Shown: piece after piece, positions 1 to 8,737 of the stretch | How the letters are laid out: every line of letters starts with the position of its first letter | Position numbering within the stretch: position 1 is the stretch's first letter | Source of the DNA: Pseudoduganella sp. | GTDB lineage: Bacteria; Pseudomonadota; Gammaproteobacteria; Burkholderiales; Burkholderiaceae_D | Assembly: GCA_021323265.1 (NCBI GenBank) | Contig: JAJTCO010000034.1 | Location: 1 to 41,313 of the forward strand | Direction of reading: 5' to 3' | DNA length: 41,313 nt | Translations under genes and position numbers: made by a program | The notes under the pieces: generated by a model | Seen by the model: the letters and a program-made list of their open reading frames with translations, nothing else | Database searches by the model: none | What the model was told of the DNA's origin: nothing

Positions 1-1
1 G

Positions 2-295
2 CTGGACATGATCAAGAACGACGTGATCCGCATGGTGATGATGGTGCGCATCCAGTCGCGCGAAGAAGTCGAGGCGGCGGAAGCGGCCATGAACCAGACC
101 CACCTGGAGAACGTGCACTACCAGCACGCCGACTTCAACCCGAATGCGGCGCCGGAGGAACTGCTGGCCCCGACCGCCATGCCGGAAGGCGAACTGGAAA
201 CCCACCTGTCGATGGGCTACAAGGTCGGCCGCAACGATCCGTGCCCGTGCGGCAGCGGCAAGAAGTTCAAGGCGTGCCACGGCAAGCTGGCTTAA
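2..295 (+). CDS. secA: SecA preprotein translocase ATPase, C-terminal end (partial)
   Basis: This is the last 97 codons of SecA; the gene begins upstream of the window. SecA is the cytoplasmic motor ATPase that drives proteins through SecYEG. What is visible is the end of the helical scaffold (an alternating hydrophobic/charged stretch beginning [17 protein letters not shown]), a variable acidic/proline linker, and the terminal SEC-C zinc motif [14 protein letters not shown], whose three Cys and one His bind zinc and help contact SecB. The frame is open to the left edge and closes with TAA, followed by a clear intrinsic terminator. In many Burkholderiales secA lies next to argJ; here argJ is about 10 kb away, so the urease and sensor-kinase block separates them. 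Confidence 0.96.
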   Translation: MDMIKNDVIRMVMMVRIQSREEVEAAEAAMNQTHLENVHYQHADFNPNAAPEELLAPTAMPEGELETHLSMGYKVGRNDPCPCGSGKKFKACHGKLA

Positions 296-314
296 GTCCT
301 GCGCCTCATTCCCC

Positions 315-354
315 AACGGCCCGGCCGCGCAAGCGTCCGGGCCGTTTTGTTTTT
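315..354 (+). terminator. Rho-independent terminator of secA
   Basis: A 10-bp perfect GC-rich stem (AACGGCCCGG at 315-324 pairing with CCGGGCCGTT at 337-346) has a 12-nt loop and is followed by a T-rich run at 345-354. It lies 20 nt after the secA stop codon and separates secA from the downstream nickel permease gene. Confidence 0.9.
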
Positions 355-405
355 GGTACGGCTCTTGCTTCATGAACAGGACTGAACCGAAACGGGAGCG
401 CCTGC

Positions 406-1227
406 ATGAACGAATTTTTTCCGGATCAACTGATGGCACTGGGCCTGGCCGTGCTTCTGCTGGGGATGAAACACGGGTTCGACGCCGACCACCTGGCCAC
501 CATCGATGGCATGGCGCGCTTCAATGCCCAGGCCAATCCGCGCCTGGCGCGCGCGTGCGGCGCCTGGTTCTCGCTCGGTCACGGCGCCGTGTTGACCGCC
601 GCCGCGCTGGGTGCCAGTGCCCTGGCGGGCTACTGGTCAGCGCCAGGCTGGCTGGAGCTGGCCGGCGCCTGGGTGTCGATTGCCTTCCTGTTGCTGCTGG
701 GACTGATGAACATGCAGGCGTTGCTGCGCTCTGCGCCGGGGCAGGCAAGGCTTGCCGTCAGCCTGACGGCGCGCCTGCTGGGGCGCTGGTCCACCGCGGC
801 CGCGAGCCCGGGCCTGGTGGCCCTGGTGGGCGCCCTGTTTGCGCTGTCGTTCGACACCATCAGCCAGGCCAGCCTGCTGGCCGTGGGCGCCATTCCTTTC
901 GGCGGCTGGCCCTGCGCCTTGCTGCTGGGGCTGACCTTCACCTGCGGCATGCTGCTGGCCGATGGCATCAATGGTTACTGGGTTGCGCGCCTGCTGCGCC
1001 GCGCCGACCAGGCGGCGCTGGCCGCCTCGCGCGCCATGGGCTGGGTGATCGTCTGCGTCAGCCTGCTGGTGGCGCTGTTCGGCGCGCTCAAGCTGGCCAT
1101 GCCGGGCGTTGCCGCCTGGGGGGAGGGCAAGGAACTGGCGCTTGGCCTGGGCGTGGTGGCGGCAATTGCCATCGGCTTTGCACTGGCCATGGGCATGAGC
1201 CGTGCACCAGCACGGTGCGAAACGTGA
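406..1227 (+). CDS. Nickel/cobalt permease, NiCoT/NicO-like family
   Basis: This is an integral inner-membrane protein of 273 residues, predicted to import Ni2+ (or Co2+) for the urease encoded next to it. It carries divergent but recognisable NiCoT signatures: a HX4DH-type motif in the first membrane segment (KHGFDADHLATID, about residues 23-35), FSLGHGAV (about 56-63), LSFDTISQAS and GMLLADGINGYW. The protein is mostly hydrophobic, with roughly seven or eight helices. A GGGAG ribosome site at 394-398 precedes the ATG. It ends 37 nt before ureD in the same direction, which suggests cotranscription. Its closest alternative label would be a HupE/UreJ-type permease, but the HX4DH motif favours NiCoT. 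Metal preference cannot be read from the sequence; nickel is inferred from context. Confidence 0.85.
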   Translation: MNEFFPDQLMALGLAVLLLGMKHGFDADHLATIDGMARFNAQANPRLARACGAWFSLGHGAVLTAAALGASALAGYWSAPGWLELAGAWVSIAFLLLLGLMNMQALLRSAPGQARLAVSLTARLLGRWSTAAASPGLVALVGALFALSFDTISQASLLAVGAIPFGGWPCALLLGLTFTCGMLLADGINGYWVARLLRRADQAALAASRAMGWVIVCVSLLVALFGALKLAMPGVAAWGEGKELALGLGVVAAIAIGFALAMGMSRAPARCET

Positions 1228-1264
1228 CGCCGGCGCTTGGCATGCTTCCTGCTGCAGTGCATGT

Positions 1265-2107
1265 ATGCGCGATCACCAGCCAGCCCAACCCCTAGTCGAT
1301 GCCCCCTGGCGCGCCAGCCTGGTGCTTGGCTTTGCACGCCACGGTGCCGCCACGCGCCTGGTGCGGCGCGAGCACAGCGGCCCGCTGCGCGTGCAGAAAG
1401 CCTTTTATCCGGAAGGCGACGCGGTGTGCCACACCATCCTTGTGCATCCGCCCGGCGGCATCGTGGGCGGCGACCAGCTGGCGATCGACATCGCGGCCGA
1501 AGCCGGCGCGCACGCCTTGCTGACCACTCCTGGCGCTGCCAAATGGTACCGGGCGAACGGCAAGCTGGCGCGCCAGCAGGTGCGCATCGCGGTAGGGCAG
1601 GACGCGCATCTGGAATGGCTGCCGCAGGAAACCATCTTCTACGACGATACCGACGCCCACCTGGTGCAGGAAGTCGACCTCGCGGGAAATGCGCGCTACA
1701 TCGGTTGCGACATCCTGTGTTTCGGCCGCCGTGCCAGCGGCGAGCAGTTCGCGCGCGGCCGCGTGCGCCAGCAACTGCAGGTGCGGCAGGATGGACGCCT
1801 GCTGTGGTGGGATCAGGGCGTGCTGCACGGCGGCAGCAACGCCATGCACAGCCAGCATGTGCTGGCTGGCGCGAACGTGTGCGCCACGCTGCTGGCGGTC
1901 GGCCGCGCGCCGGATGCCGGCCTGGTTGCGCAGTTGCGCGCGCTGGATCCGGCGCTGGGCGTGAGCCACCTCAAGTCGCTGCTCGTGGTGCGCTACCTGG
2001 GGCTCGATGCCGAGCAGGCGCGCCGTCTCATGGCGCAAGCCTGGCATGCCTTGCGTCCGGCCTGGATGGGACTGCCCGCCGCCCAACCCCGAATCTGGAA
2101 TACCTGA
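1265..2107 (+). CDS. ureD: Urease accessory protein UreD (UreH)
   Basis: UreD is the scaffold that binds apo-urease and recruits UreF and UreG for nickel delivery. The 280-residue product shows the family's typical blocks: an early [25 protein letters not shown] region, the [12 protein letters not shown] motif, [12 protein letters not shown], the [13 protein letters not shown] motif, and a C-terminal VRYLG segment followed by a W-rich tail. The ATG at 1265 is chosen because an upstream in-frame ATG at 1202 lies inside the permease gene and would add a Cys-rich tail not seen in UreD proteins; the ribosome site for 1265 is weak. The stop is 1 nt before the ureA ATG, so translational coupling is likely. 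It is the first gene of the ureDABCEFG order. Confidence 0.95.
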   Translation: MRDHQPAQPLVDAPWRASLVLGFARHGAATRLVRREHSGPLRVQKAFYPEGDAVCHTILVHPPGGIVGGDQLAIDIAAEAGAHALLTTPGAAKWYRANGKLARQQVRIAVGQDAHLEWLPQETIFYDDTDAHLVQEVDLAGNARYIGCDILCFGRRASGEQFARGRVRQQLQVRQDGRLLWWDQGVLHGGSNAMHSQHVLAGANVCATLLAVGRAPDAGLVAQLRALDPALGVSHLKSLLVVRYLGLDAEQARRLMAQAWHALRPAWMGLPAAQPRIWNT

Positions 2108-2108
2108 C

Positions 2109-2411
2109 ATGGATCTCTCTCCACGCGAAAAAGACAAGCTCCTGCTCTTCACGGCCGCGCTGCTGGCGGAACGGCGCCGCGCACGCGGCCTCAAGCTCAA
2201 CTACCCGGAAGCGGTGGCCCTGATCAGTGCTGCCATCCTGGAAGGCGCGCGCGACGGCAAGACGGTGGCCCAGCTGATGTCGGAAGGCACGCAGGTGCTG
2301 GCGCGGGACGACGTCATGCCGGGCGTGCCGGAGATGATCCCCGACATCCAGGTCGAAGCGACTTTTCCGGACGGGACCAAGCTGGTCACCGTCCACCACC
2401 CGATTGTGTGA
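2109..2411 (+). CDS. ureA: Urease gamma subunit UreA
   Basis: UreA is the small gamma subunit of the three-chain bacterial urease (UreABC)3, which hydrolyses urea to ammonia and carbamate in the cytoplasm. The product is 100 residues, the standard length, beginning [23 protein letters not shown] and containing the typical [21 protein letters not shown] and the [18 protein letters not shown] segments, ending in the usual TVHHPI tail. The start at 2109 is set by this N-terminus; an upstream ATG at 2007 lies inside ureD. It follows ureD by 1 nt and precedes ureB by 7 nt. Confidence 0.97.
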   Translation: MDLSPREKDKLLLFTAALLAERRRARGLKLNYPEAVALISAAILEGARDGKTVAQLMSEGTQVLARDDVMPGVPEMIPDIQVEATFPDGTKLVTVHHPIV

Positions 2412-2418
2412 GGCAGGC

Positions 2419-2733
2419 ATGATTCCCGGCGAATACATACTGGACGAAGGCGACATTACCCTCAATGCCGGCCGCGCGAGCTGCGTGGTGCAGGTCGCCA
2501 ATACCGGCGACCGGCCGGTGCAGGTCGGCTCGCACTTCCACTTCTTCGAAGTCAACGACGCGCTGCAGTTCGACCGCGCCCGGGCCCGAGGCATGCGGCT
2601 CGACATCGCCGCCGGTACCGCCGTGCGCTTCGAACCCGGACAGCACCGCACGGTGCAGCTGGTTGCGCTGGGCGGGGCGCGCCGTGTCTACGGCTTCAAT
2701 GCGCGCGTGATGGGCGCGCTGGAAGGCGAATAA
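2419..2733 (+). CDS. ureB: Urease beta subunit UreB
   Basis: UreB is the beta subunit of urease, which packs against UreC in the trimer and is needed for activation. The 104-residue product begins [19 protein letters not shown] and contains the diagnostic [19 protein letters not shown] block and the [15 protein letters not shown] and VYGFN segments. The ATG at 2419 gives the family's normal N-terminus and has a GAGGCAGG ribosome site just upstream; a TTG at 2404 in the same frame is less likely. The TAA stop overlaps the ureC ATG (TAATG), an arrangement that favours coupled translation of beta and alpha subunits. Confidence 0.97.
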   Translation: MIPGEYILDEGDITLNAGRASCVVQVANTGDRPVQVGSHFHFFEVNDALQFDRARARGMRLDIAAGTAVRFEPGQHRTVQLVALGGARRVYGFNARVMGALEGE

Positions 2734-4433
2734 TGGCGACGATCTCGCGCCGCGCCTATGCGGAAATGTTCGGGCCGACCAGGGGCGACCGCATTCGCCT
2801 GGCCGACACGGAACTGTTCATCGAAATCGAGCACGACTACGCCATTCCAGGCGAAGAGGTGAAGTTCGGAGGCGGCAAGGTCATACGCGATGGCATGGGC
2901 CAAAGCCAGTTGCCGCACCGCGACGTGATGGATACCGTCATCACCAACGCCGTGATCCTGGATCATTGGGGCATCGTGAAAGCCGACATCGGCCTCAAGG
3001 GCGGCCGCATCGCCGCCATCGGCAAGGCCGGCAACCCGGACATCCAGCCCGGGGTGAGCATGGCGATCGGCGGCGCCACGGAGATCATCGCCGGCGAAGG
3101 CATGATCGTCACGGCGGGCGGGGTGGATACCCACATCCACTTCATTTGCCCGCAGCAGATCGAGGAGGCATTGGCTTCCGGCGTGACCACCATGATCGGC
3201 GGCGGCACCGGGCCGGCGGTCGGCACGGCGGCGACCACCTGCACCCCTGGCCCCTGGCATATCCACGCCATGCTGGCCGCGGCCGACGCCTTTCCGATGA
3301 ACCTGGGCTTCCTTGGCAAGGGCAATGTCAGCATGCCGCGCCCGCTGGAGGAGCAGGTCGAAGCCGGCGCCATCGGACTCAAGCTGCACGAGGACTGGGG
3401 CAGCACGCCGGCCGCGATCGACAATTGCCTGTCGGTGGCCGACCGCATGGACGTGCAGGTCGCCATCCACACCGACACGCTGAATGAGGGCGGCTTCCTG
3501 GAAGCGACGCTGGCGGCCTTCAAGGACCGCACCATCCACACCTTTCACACGGAAGGGGCGGGCGGCGGCCACGCGCCGGACATCATCGCGGCGGTCGGGC
3601 AGTCCAACGTGCTGCCGTCCTCCACCAATCCCACCCGGCCGTTCACCGTCAACACGCTCGATGAGCACCTGGACATGCTGATGGTGTGTCACCACCTCGA
3701 CGCGGCCATCGCCGAGGATGTCGCGTTTGCCGAGTCGCGCATCCGCCGCGAGACCATCGCCGCCGAAGACATCCTGCATGACCTTGGCGCGATCTCGATG
3801 ATGTCGTCCGACTCCCAGGCCATGGGCCGGGTGGGCGAAGTCATCATGCGCACCTGGCAGAGCGCCCACAAGATGAAGGTGCAGCGCGGCACACTGCCGG
3901 GCGATAGCGCGCGCAACGACAATGCGCGCGCCAAGCGCTACGTCGCGAAGTACACCATCAATCCCGCCATCGCGCACGGCGTGTCGCACGTGGTCGGCTC
4001 GGTGGAAGCGGGCAAACTGGCCGACCTGGTGCTGTGGCGACCGGCCTTCTTCGGCGTCAAGCCGTCCATGGTGCTGAAGGGCGGCATGATCGCCTGTGCG
4101 CAGATGGGCGATCCCAATGCTTCGATTCCAACGCCGCAGCCGGTGTACATGCGGCCGATGTTCGGTGCCTTCGGTGGCGGCCTGAAAAAGTCGCTGACCT
4201 TTGTTTCGCAGGCGGCTTTCGACGCCGGCATCGCGGCGCAACTGGGTCTGGCCAAAGAGGTGGTGCCGGTGCGCGCCACACGCAAGCTGCGCAAGGCCGA
4301 CATGATCCACAACGGCGCCACCCCGCACATGGAAGTCGATCCCGAAACCTATGAAGTGCGCGCCGACGGCGAGCTGCTGGTGTGCGAGGCTGCCGCCGTG
4401 CTGCCGATGGCGCAGCGCTATTTCCTGTTCTGA
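2733..4433 (+). CDS. ureC: Urease alpha subunit UreC (catalytic)
   Basis: UreC carries the dinuclear nickel active site of urease. The product is 566 residues, as expected, and every catalytic residue known from Klebsiella urease falls at the same number: H134 and H136 (VDTHIHF), the carbamylated lysine K217 with H219 (GLKLHEDWG), H246 ([11 protein letters not shown]), H272 ([11 protein letters not shown]), C319-H320 of the mobile flap (MVCHHLD) and D360 ([10 protein letters not shown]). The N-terminus [20 protein letters not shown] is also typical. Nothing is truncated or substituted, so the enzyme should be active when matured by UreDEFG. It overlaps the ureB stop by one base and lies 9 nt before ureE. 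With a nickel permease at the operon head, the block looks self-sufficient for urea-nitrogen use. Confidence 0.98.
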   Translation: MATISRRAYAEMFGPTRGDRIRLADTELFIEIEHDYAIPGEEVKFGGGKVIRDGMGQSQLPHRDVMDTVITNAVILDHWGIVKADIGLKGGRIAAIGKAGNPDIQPGVSMAIGGATEIIAGEGMIVTAGGVDTHIHFICPQQIEEALASGVTTMIGGGTGPAVGTAATTCTPGPWHIHAMLAAADAFPMNLGFLGKGNVSMPRPLEEQVEAGAIGLKLHEDWGSTPAAIDNCLSVADRMDVQVAIHTDTLNEGGFLEATLAAFKDRTIHTFHTEGAGGGHAPDIIAAVGQSNVLPSSTNPTRPFTVNTLDEHLDMLMVCHHLDAAIAEDVAFAESRIRRETIAAEDILHDLGAISMMSSDSQAMGRVGEVIMRTWQSAHKMKVQRGTLPGDSARNDNARAKRYVAKYTINPAIAHGVSHVVGSVEAGKLADLVLWRPAFFGVKPSMVLKGGMIACAQMGDPNASIPTPQPVYMRPMFGAFGGGLKKSLTFVSQAAFDAGIAAQLGLAKEVVPVRATRKLRKADMIHNGATPHMEVDPETYEVRADGELLVCEAAAVLPMAQRYFLF

Positions 4434-4442
4434 GGCACGAAC

Positions 4443-4934
4443 ATGCTGACCCTCCATACGAAAATCGCTGCATCCGAACGCATCGACGGCGAACTGGTGC
4501 TGGCCTACGACCAGCGCGAAAAGTGCCGCCAGCGTGCGCGCCTTGTCTCGGGCGAGGAGATCGCCCTATTTACCGTGCGCGGCACCGTGCTGCGCGATGG
4601 CGACCTGCTGACGGGCGAGGGCGGCTTCGTCGCCCGCGTGCGTGCCGCCGCCGAACCGGTGTACACGGTACGTGCGGTGGATGCGCGCGGCCTGCTGCGC
4701 TGCGCCTTCCACCTGGGCAATCGCCACAGCCAGGTGCAGGTCGGCGCTGGTTTCCTGCGCATCCGTCCGGACCCGGTGCTGCGCGACATGCTGGCGGGCC
4801 TCGGGGCGACCGTGGAGGACGAAACGGCGCCGTTCGAACCGGAGTCCGGTGCTTATGCGGGCGCGCATGCGCACAGCCATCCGCTGGCGCCGGTCCCGCT
4901 GCGGCAAAGGATCCACCGGCCGGGGGAAGCGTAG
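4443..4934 (+). CDS. ureE: Urease accessory nickel chaperone UreE
   Basis: UreE is a homodimeric cytoplasmic metallochaperone that hands nickel to UreG and urease. The 163-residue product has the N-terminal peptide-binding domain, followed by the C-terminal metal-binding domain with the hallmark LGNRHSQVQV (about residues 91-100), in which H95 corresponds to the conserved interface nickel ligand. Instead of a long polyhistidine tail, it has only a short AHAHSH stretch near residue 141-146, so nickel storage capacity is probably modest. It sits between ureC and ureF; the stop is 2 nt before the ureF GTG. Confidence 0.94.
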   Translation: MLTLHTKIAASERIDGELVLAYDQREKCRQRARLVSGEEIALFTVRGTVLRDGDLLTGEGGFVARVRAAAEPVYTVRAVDARGLLRCAFHLGNRHSQVQVGAGFLRIRPDPVLRDMLAGLGATVEDETAPFEPESGAYAGAHAHSHPLAPVPLRQRIHRPGEA

Positions 4935-4936
4935 CC

Positions 4937-5596
4937 GTGGAGGCACGGGCATTGCTGCACCTGCTGCAGTTTGCCAGTCCCGCATTGCCGGTCGGTGCCT
5001 ACAGCTATTCGCAAGGCCTGGAAGCAGCCATTGAGCAGGGCCGGGTGCGCGATGCCGCCGCCGCGCGCAACTGGATGGCGAGCATGCTGCACGAAGTGCT
5101 GGCACGATGGGACGCTCCGGTGTTCTGGCGCCTGCTGCGGGCGCACGCTGCAGGCGATGCGGCGGCGGCGGCTTGCTGGGCAGAGCGCTTCCTGGCCTCG
5201 CGCGACACGGCAGAACTGCGGGCTGAAACGGTGCAGATGGGCTTCTCGCTGGGGCGCCTGCTGGCCGAACTGGAGCTCGCGCCCGCCGCCGATGGCGAGG
5301 AGGCCTACCTGTCCGCGTTGGCGCGGGCCGTGCATGCGCTGGGCATCCGGCGCGAAGACGCTTTGCTGGCCATGCTGTTCGGCTGGGCCGAGAACCAGGT
5401 GCTGGTCTGCGTCAAATCCATCCCGCTGGGACAGGTGGCCGGCCAAAGGCTGCTGCTGTCGCTGCGGCCGGAAATCGAACTGGCGGCGCAGGCCGCCCAG
5501 GAACTGGACGACAGCGAACTGTCCAGCTGGGCGCCCGGGCTGTCCCTGCTGTCGATGCAGCACGAAGTGCAGCACGGCAGGCTTTACCGTTCCTGA
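4937..5596 (+). CDS. ureF: Urease accessory protein UreF (GTG start)
   Basis: UreF is the all-helical accessory protein that, with UreD, gates GTP-dependent nickel insertion by UreG. The 219-residue product starts [20 protein letters not shown] and shows the family blocks [36 protein letters not shown] and the C-terminal KSIPLGQ...LS motif. The GTG at 4937 is preferred because a purine-rich GGGGGAAG ribosome site lies about 6 nt upstream and the resulting N-terminus matches UreF; longer forms would run into ureE. The last codons, [13 protein letters not shown], match the conserved UreF C-terminal tail. The stop is 10 nt before the ureG ATG. Confidence 0.93.
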   Translation: MEARALLHLLQFASPALPVGAYSYSQGLEAAIEQGRVRDAAAARNWMASMLHEVLARWDAPVFWRLLRAHAAGDAAAAACWAERFLASRDTAELRAETVQMGFSLGRLLAELELAPAADGEEAYLSALARAVHALGIRREDALLAMLFGWAENQVLVCVKSIPLGQVAGQRLLLSLRPEIELAAQAAQELDDSELSSWAPGLSLLSMQHEVQHGRLYRS

Positions 5597-5606
5597 AGGA
5601 GTAACA

Positions 5607-6215
5607 ATGGCATCCAATCCCCTGCGTGTAGGCATCGGCGGCCCGGTCGGTTCTGGCAAGACCGCCCTGTGCGAAATGCTGTGCAAAGCCATGCGCGACC
5701 AGTACGGCATGGCCGTCATCACCAACGACATCTATACGCGCGAAGACATGGAAATCCTGCTGCGCGCGCAAGCCCTGGCGCCGGAGCGCCTGATGGGCGT
5801 GGAAACGGGCGGCTGCCCGCACACGGCGATCCGCGAAGATGCCTCCATCAACCTGGAGGCGATAGCCCGCCTGCAGGCAGACTTTCCCGACCTGGACCTG
5901 ATCCTGGTCGAATCCGGCGGCGACAACCTGGCCGCCACGTTCAGCCCGGAGCTGTCGGACCTGACGCTGTACGTGATCGACGTTGCCGGCGGCGAGAAGA
6001 TTCCGCGCAAGGGCGGGCCAGGCATCACGCGCTCGGACCTGCTGATCATCAACAAGACCGACCTGGCGCCGTACGTCGGCGCAAACCTGGACGTGATGGC
6101 GCGCGACGCGGCCCGCCAGCGCGGCGAGCGGCCGTTTGTGTTTACCAATCTGCGCAGCGGCAGCGGCGTGCAGGAAGTGGTCCGGTTTATCCGCGAGCAG
6201 GGCCTGCTGGCTTAG
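5607..6215 (+). CDS. ureG: Urease accessory GTPase UreG
   Basis: UreG is a SIMIBI-class GTPase that carries nickel and drives urease activation. The 202-residue product has the P-loop GGPVGSGKT (residues 11-19), the nickel-binding C-P-H motif ([15 protein letters not shown], with C70 and H72), the [17 protein letters not shown] switch region and the guanine-specifying [10 protein letters not shown]. The start at 5607 has a GAAGGAG ribosome site. An intact UreG completes the ureDABCEFG set. Its last 4 nt overlap the end of the convergently transcribed histidine kinase gene, leaving no room for an intrinsic terminator between them. Confidence 0.97.
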   Translation: MASNPLRVGIGGPVGSGKTALCEMLCKAMRDQYGMAVITNDIYTREDMEILLRAQALAPERLMGVETGGCPHTAIREDASINLEAIARLQADFPDLDLILVESGGDNLAATFSPELSDLTLYVIDVAGGEKIPRKGGPGITRSDLLIINKTDLAPYVGANLDVMARDAARQRGERPFVFTNLRSGSGVQEVVRFIREQGLLA

Positions 6216-8185
6216 TCCCTTTGCGGGGACGAGGCGGGCACGATCATGCGTACCGTGCTGCCCTCGCCGGGCACAGATTCGACGGTGATGCGCCCGCCCA
6301 TGACGCCGGTGACGATGTTGTAGACGATGTTCATGCCCAGGCCCGTGCCGCCGTTACCCATCTTGGTGGTGAAGAAGGGGTCGAAGATGTGGCGCTTGAC
6401 TTCCTCCGGCATGCCGACGCCATCGTCGCGGAACACGATCTCGATTTGGCCGTCCGCCAAGGCCTGCGCGGACAGCCACAGGTGGCCGCAGTCGCGCCCT
6501 TCGAAGGCATGCAGCAAGGCGTTGTTGATCAGATTATTGAGTACCTGGTACATGCTGCCCGGATAGGAGTCGAGTTCCAGTTCGATCGGCACGTCAACCG
6601 CCATGTGGATGGCGCTGCGGCGCAGGCGCGGCATGTAGGTGGCGGAAGTGTCGAGCGCCACCGATTGCAGGCGGAAGTGGCGGCGCTGGTCGTTGGTCTG
6701 GTCCACGGCAATCTGCTTGAACGAGGCGATCAGCTCGGCCGCCTTTTGCAGCGAGTTGGAAATCAGCCCGCAGGCCAGCTGCACTTCATCGAGGTGGTGG
6801 TTCAGCGAAGAGCGGCGGATGGTGCCATCGGCCACCGTCTGCTTGAATTCCTGCACGCGGTCGGTCAGCGCCGTGGAGGCCAGCAGCGAATTGCCGATCG
6901 GCGTATTCAGTTCGTGCGCGATGCCGGCCACCAGGGAGCCGAGCGACGCCATCTTTTCCGAAGCGATCAGGTCGTGCTGCGTGCGTTGCAGGGTTTCCAG
7001 CGCGTTCGACAGGTCGCGGTTGGCCTGCTGTAGCGCTGCCGAGCGTTCGCGCACGCGCGACTCCAGCGCATCGTTCAATTCGCGCAGCTGCTGCTTGGCG
7101 TTCAATTCCTGCGTCAGGTCCAGCAGCGCCCAGATGATGGCGTGGCGGCCGTCCAGCAGCAGCGAGGACGACCAGATCGCCACCTGGCCCGGCCGCTCGC
7201 CCGGCAGCACCACCTGGGCGATCTCGCCCTGTACCACGCCGTGCAGGCGGAACAGGTTCCAGATGCGCAGGCGCTCGTTGGGCGAGGCCCAGAACTTCAC
7301 TTCGTCGGAACGCTTGCCGATCAGGTCGTGCAGCGGGATGCCGAAGGTGCGCACCAGCGCCTGGTTGGCGCCGATGACGCGCCCGTCCTGGTCGGACACC
7401 GACAGCGGTAGCGGCGTCATGTCGAACAGGGTGCGGAAGCGCTCTTCCGATTCGCGCAGCCGGCGCTGCGATTCTTCCAGCTGGGCGATGCGCTCGCGCA
7501 GGGCAGAGCTCATCAGGTTGAGCGAGTGGGTCACCACTTCCAGTTCGTCGCCGCCGCTCTCGGGCAGCTGGCTGAATTGGCCGTCGGCCAGCCGTTCGGC
7601 GTGGCCGGCCAGGGCCCGCAGGCGCAGGCCCACGCCGCGCGTGAGCGTGAAGAACAGCAGCAGGGCCAGGGCAAAGCCCAGCACGGCAATCAGCCCGCCC
7701 TGGCGCAGCACGTCGTCGCGCGCGCTCACCAGGTCCATGGTGGACAGGCCGAAGTGCAAGGTGCCGACCTCGTTGTCCTTCAGGAGCAGGGGGGCCTGGG
7801 CATGCAGCAGGTTGCCGTCCATGGCGGTGCGCACGCCGCCCAACTGGGCCTGGCGCAGCGATTCGGGCATGAAATCCGGGCGCTCGCCCGCTTCCAGGAT
7901 GGTTTCGCCGGCGGCGTCCAGGATCACGATGTAGCGCAGGAAGCTGTCGCGCGGGTCGGACAGCATTTCCGACCAGTAGGTGCGCAGCTCGCCCAGGCGG
8001 CCGCTGCTGGCGTAGGGAGTCAGCGTGAGGTTCAGGTTGACCGCGTATTCGTGGACCACGCGGTCGGCGTTGCGGCTGACGGCATCGGTCATCAGGCGCA
8101 GGCTGTTGGCGATCAACAGGGCGACCACAAAGGCTTGGACGAAGGCGCTCAGCAGCAGGAATTTCGCGCGCAGCGAAAGTTTCAA
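6212..8185 (-). CDS. Orphan membrane sensor histidine kinase (HAMP-PAS-HisKA-HATPase), TTG start
   Basis: This is a 657-residue sensor kinase. An N-terminal transmembrane helix (about 7-28) is followed by a periplasmic sensing region (about 30-160), a second helix (163-181), a HAMP linker (182-235), a PAS domain (about 245-360) and a coiled coil (360-410). The HisKA phosphoacceptor motif has H424 ([11 protein letters not shown]), and the ATPase domain has N-box 546-556, DDGVGMP (587-593), DPFFTTK (602-608) and GGTGLGM (612-618). All kinase motifs are intact. No response regulator is adjacent, so its partner is unknown. The start codon is TTG at 8185, with a GGGGAG ribosome site in good position. 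It is transcribed in the same direction as the porin/PstS-like pair upstream but is separated from them by an intrinsic terminator. Ligand unknown. Confidence 0.9.
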   Translation of the reverse strand: MKLSLRAKFLLLSAFVQAFVVALLIANSLRLMTDAVSRNADRVVHEYAVNLNLTLTPYASSGRLGELRTYWSEMLSDPRDSFLRYIVILDAAGETILEAGERPDFMPESLRQAQLGGVRTAMDGNLLHAQAPLLLKDNEVGTLHFGLSTMDLVSARDDVLRQGGLIAVLGFALALLLFFTLTRGVGLRLRALAGHAERLADGQFSQLPESGGDELEVVTHSLNLMSSALRERIAQLEESQRRLRESEERFRTLFDMTPLPLSVSDQDGRVIGANQALVRTFGIPLHDLIGKRSDEVKFWASPNERLRIWNLFRLHGVVQGEIAQVVLPGERPGQVAIWSSSLLLDGRHAIIWALLDLTQELNAKQQLRELNDALESRVRERSAALQQANRDLSNALETLQRTQHDLIASEKMASLGSLVAGIAHELNTPIGNSLLASTALTDRVQEFKQTVADGTIRRSSLNHHLDEVQLACGLISNSLQKAAELIASFKQIAVDQTNDQRRHFRLQSVALDTSATYMPRLRRSAIHMAVDVPIELELDSYPGSMYQVLNNLINNALLHAFEGRDCGHLWLSAQALADGQIEIVFRDDGVGMPEEVKRHIFDPFFTTKMGNGGTGLGMNIVYNIVTGVMGGRITVESVPGEGSTVRMIVPASSPQRD

Positions 8186-8262
8186 AGTGGTGCTCCCCAG
8201 CTGTATTGATTTTTGTTTATCGCAACATTGTATCGCTTCATTAGTAAAAGTTGCCGATGTTT

Positions 8263-8296
8263 AAAAAAAACGCCGCCCGGCTGTTGCGGGGCGGCG
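8263..8296 (-). terminator. Rho-independent terminator after the PstS-like gene
   Basis: Read on the minus strand, a GC stem (CGCCGCCC at 8271-8278 with GGGCGGCG at 8289-8296, 10-nt loop) is followed by a run of eight T (A-run at 8263-8270 on plus). It lies 22 nt past the stop of the 8318-8725 gene and separates the porin/PstS-like unit from the histidine kinase. Confidence 0.9.
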
Positions 8297-8317
8297 TCTG
8301 GGCGACTGGCGCGCGGT

Positions 8318-8725
8318 TTACGGCAGGGTCAGGATGACCTTGACGCTATCGTCGACGGCCGACTTGTCGATGTAGCCGATGGCCTTGGGATCGTCCGCCA
8401 CGGCCTTCTTGACCTCGGCGTTGGACTTGAATTCCTTGGGCGGCGTGGCCTTGCCGGTGAACACCAGCTTGGACCAGATGGCTTTCACCTGGGCCGGGTC
8501 CTTGTCGGCCACCTTCTGGTAGAACTCGGCGCGGATCTTGGAGCCTTCCGCCTGGTCCACCGGGGTGAACATGGCCGATTTGCCGAGGAAGAACTGGGAT
8601 GCCTGTTCCGAGAACATGCGCGAGGCCGGATTGTCCTTGTTGACGATCACGACGATCTCGGCCGATGCCGGCAGGGCAGCCGCGGCCAGCGCGGAAGCGA
8701 GGAGGGCGGTCAGGATGTTTTTCAT
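8318..8725 (-). CDS. Short exported phosphate-binding-like (PstS-type) protein
   Basis: This is a 135-residue exported protein with a clear signal peptide (MKNILTALLASALAAAALPASA, cleavage near residue 22). The mature part begins EIVVIVNKDNPASRMF and contains SQFFLGK, KAIWSKLVFTGKATPPKEF and the AIGYIDKSAVDDSVKVI ending. These features are seen in short periplasmic-binding-like proteins often labelled phosphate ABC transporter substrate-binding protein. At less than half the length of true PstS it contains one lobe-like domain, and no pstCAB genes are nearby, so transport is doubtful and a sensing or accessory role is possible. The start lies 12 nt after the porin stop, so the two genes should form one transcript. 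Ligand unproven. Confidence 0.75.
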   Translation of the reverse strand: MKNILTALLASALAAAALPASAEIVVIVNKDNPASRMFSEQASQFFLGKSAMFTPVDQAEGSKIRAEFYQKVADKDPAQVKAIWSKLVFTGKATPPKEFKSNAEVKKAVADDPKAIGYIDKSAVDDSVKVILTLP

Positions 8726-8737
8726 GATGGCTGCTCC

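Noticed and set aside
2688..4457. Minus-strand open frame opposite ureC
   Set aside because: It is a shadow of ureC; UreC has all active-site residues on plus.
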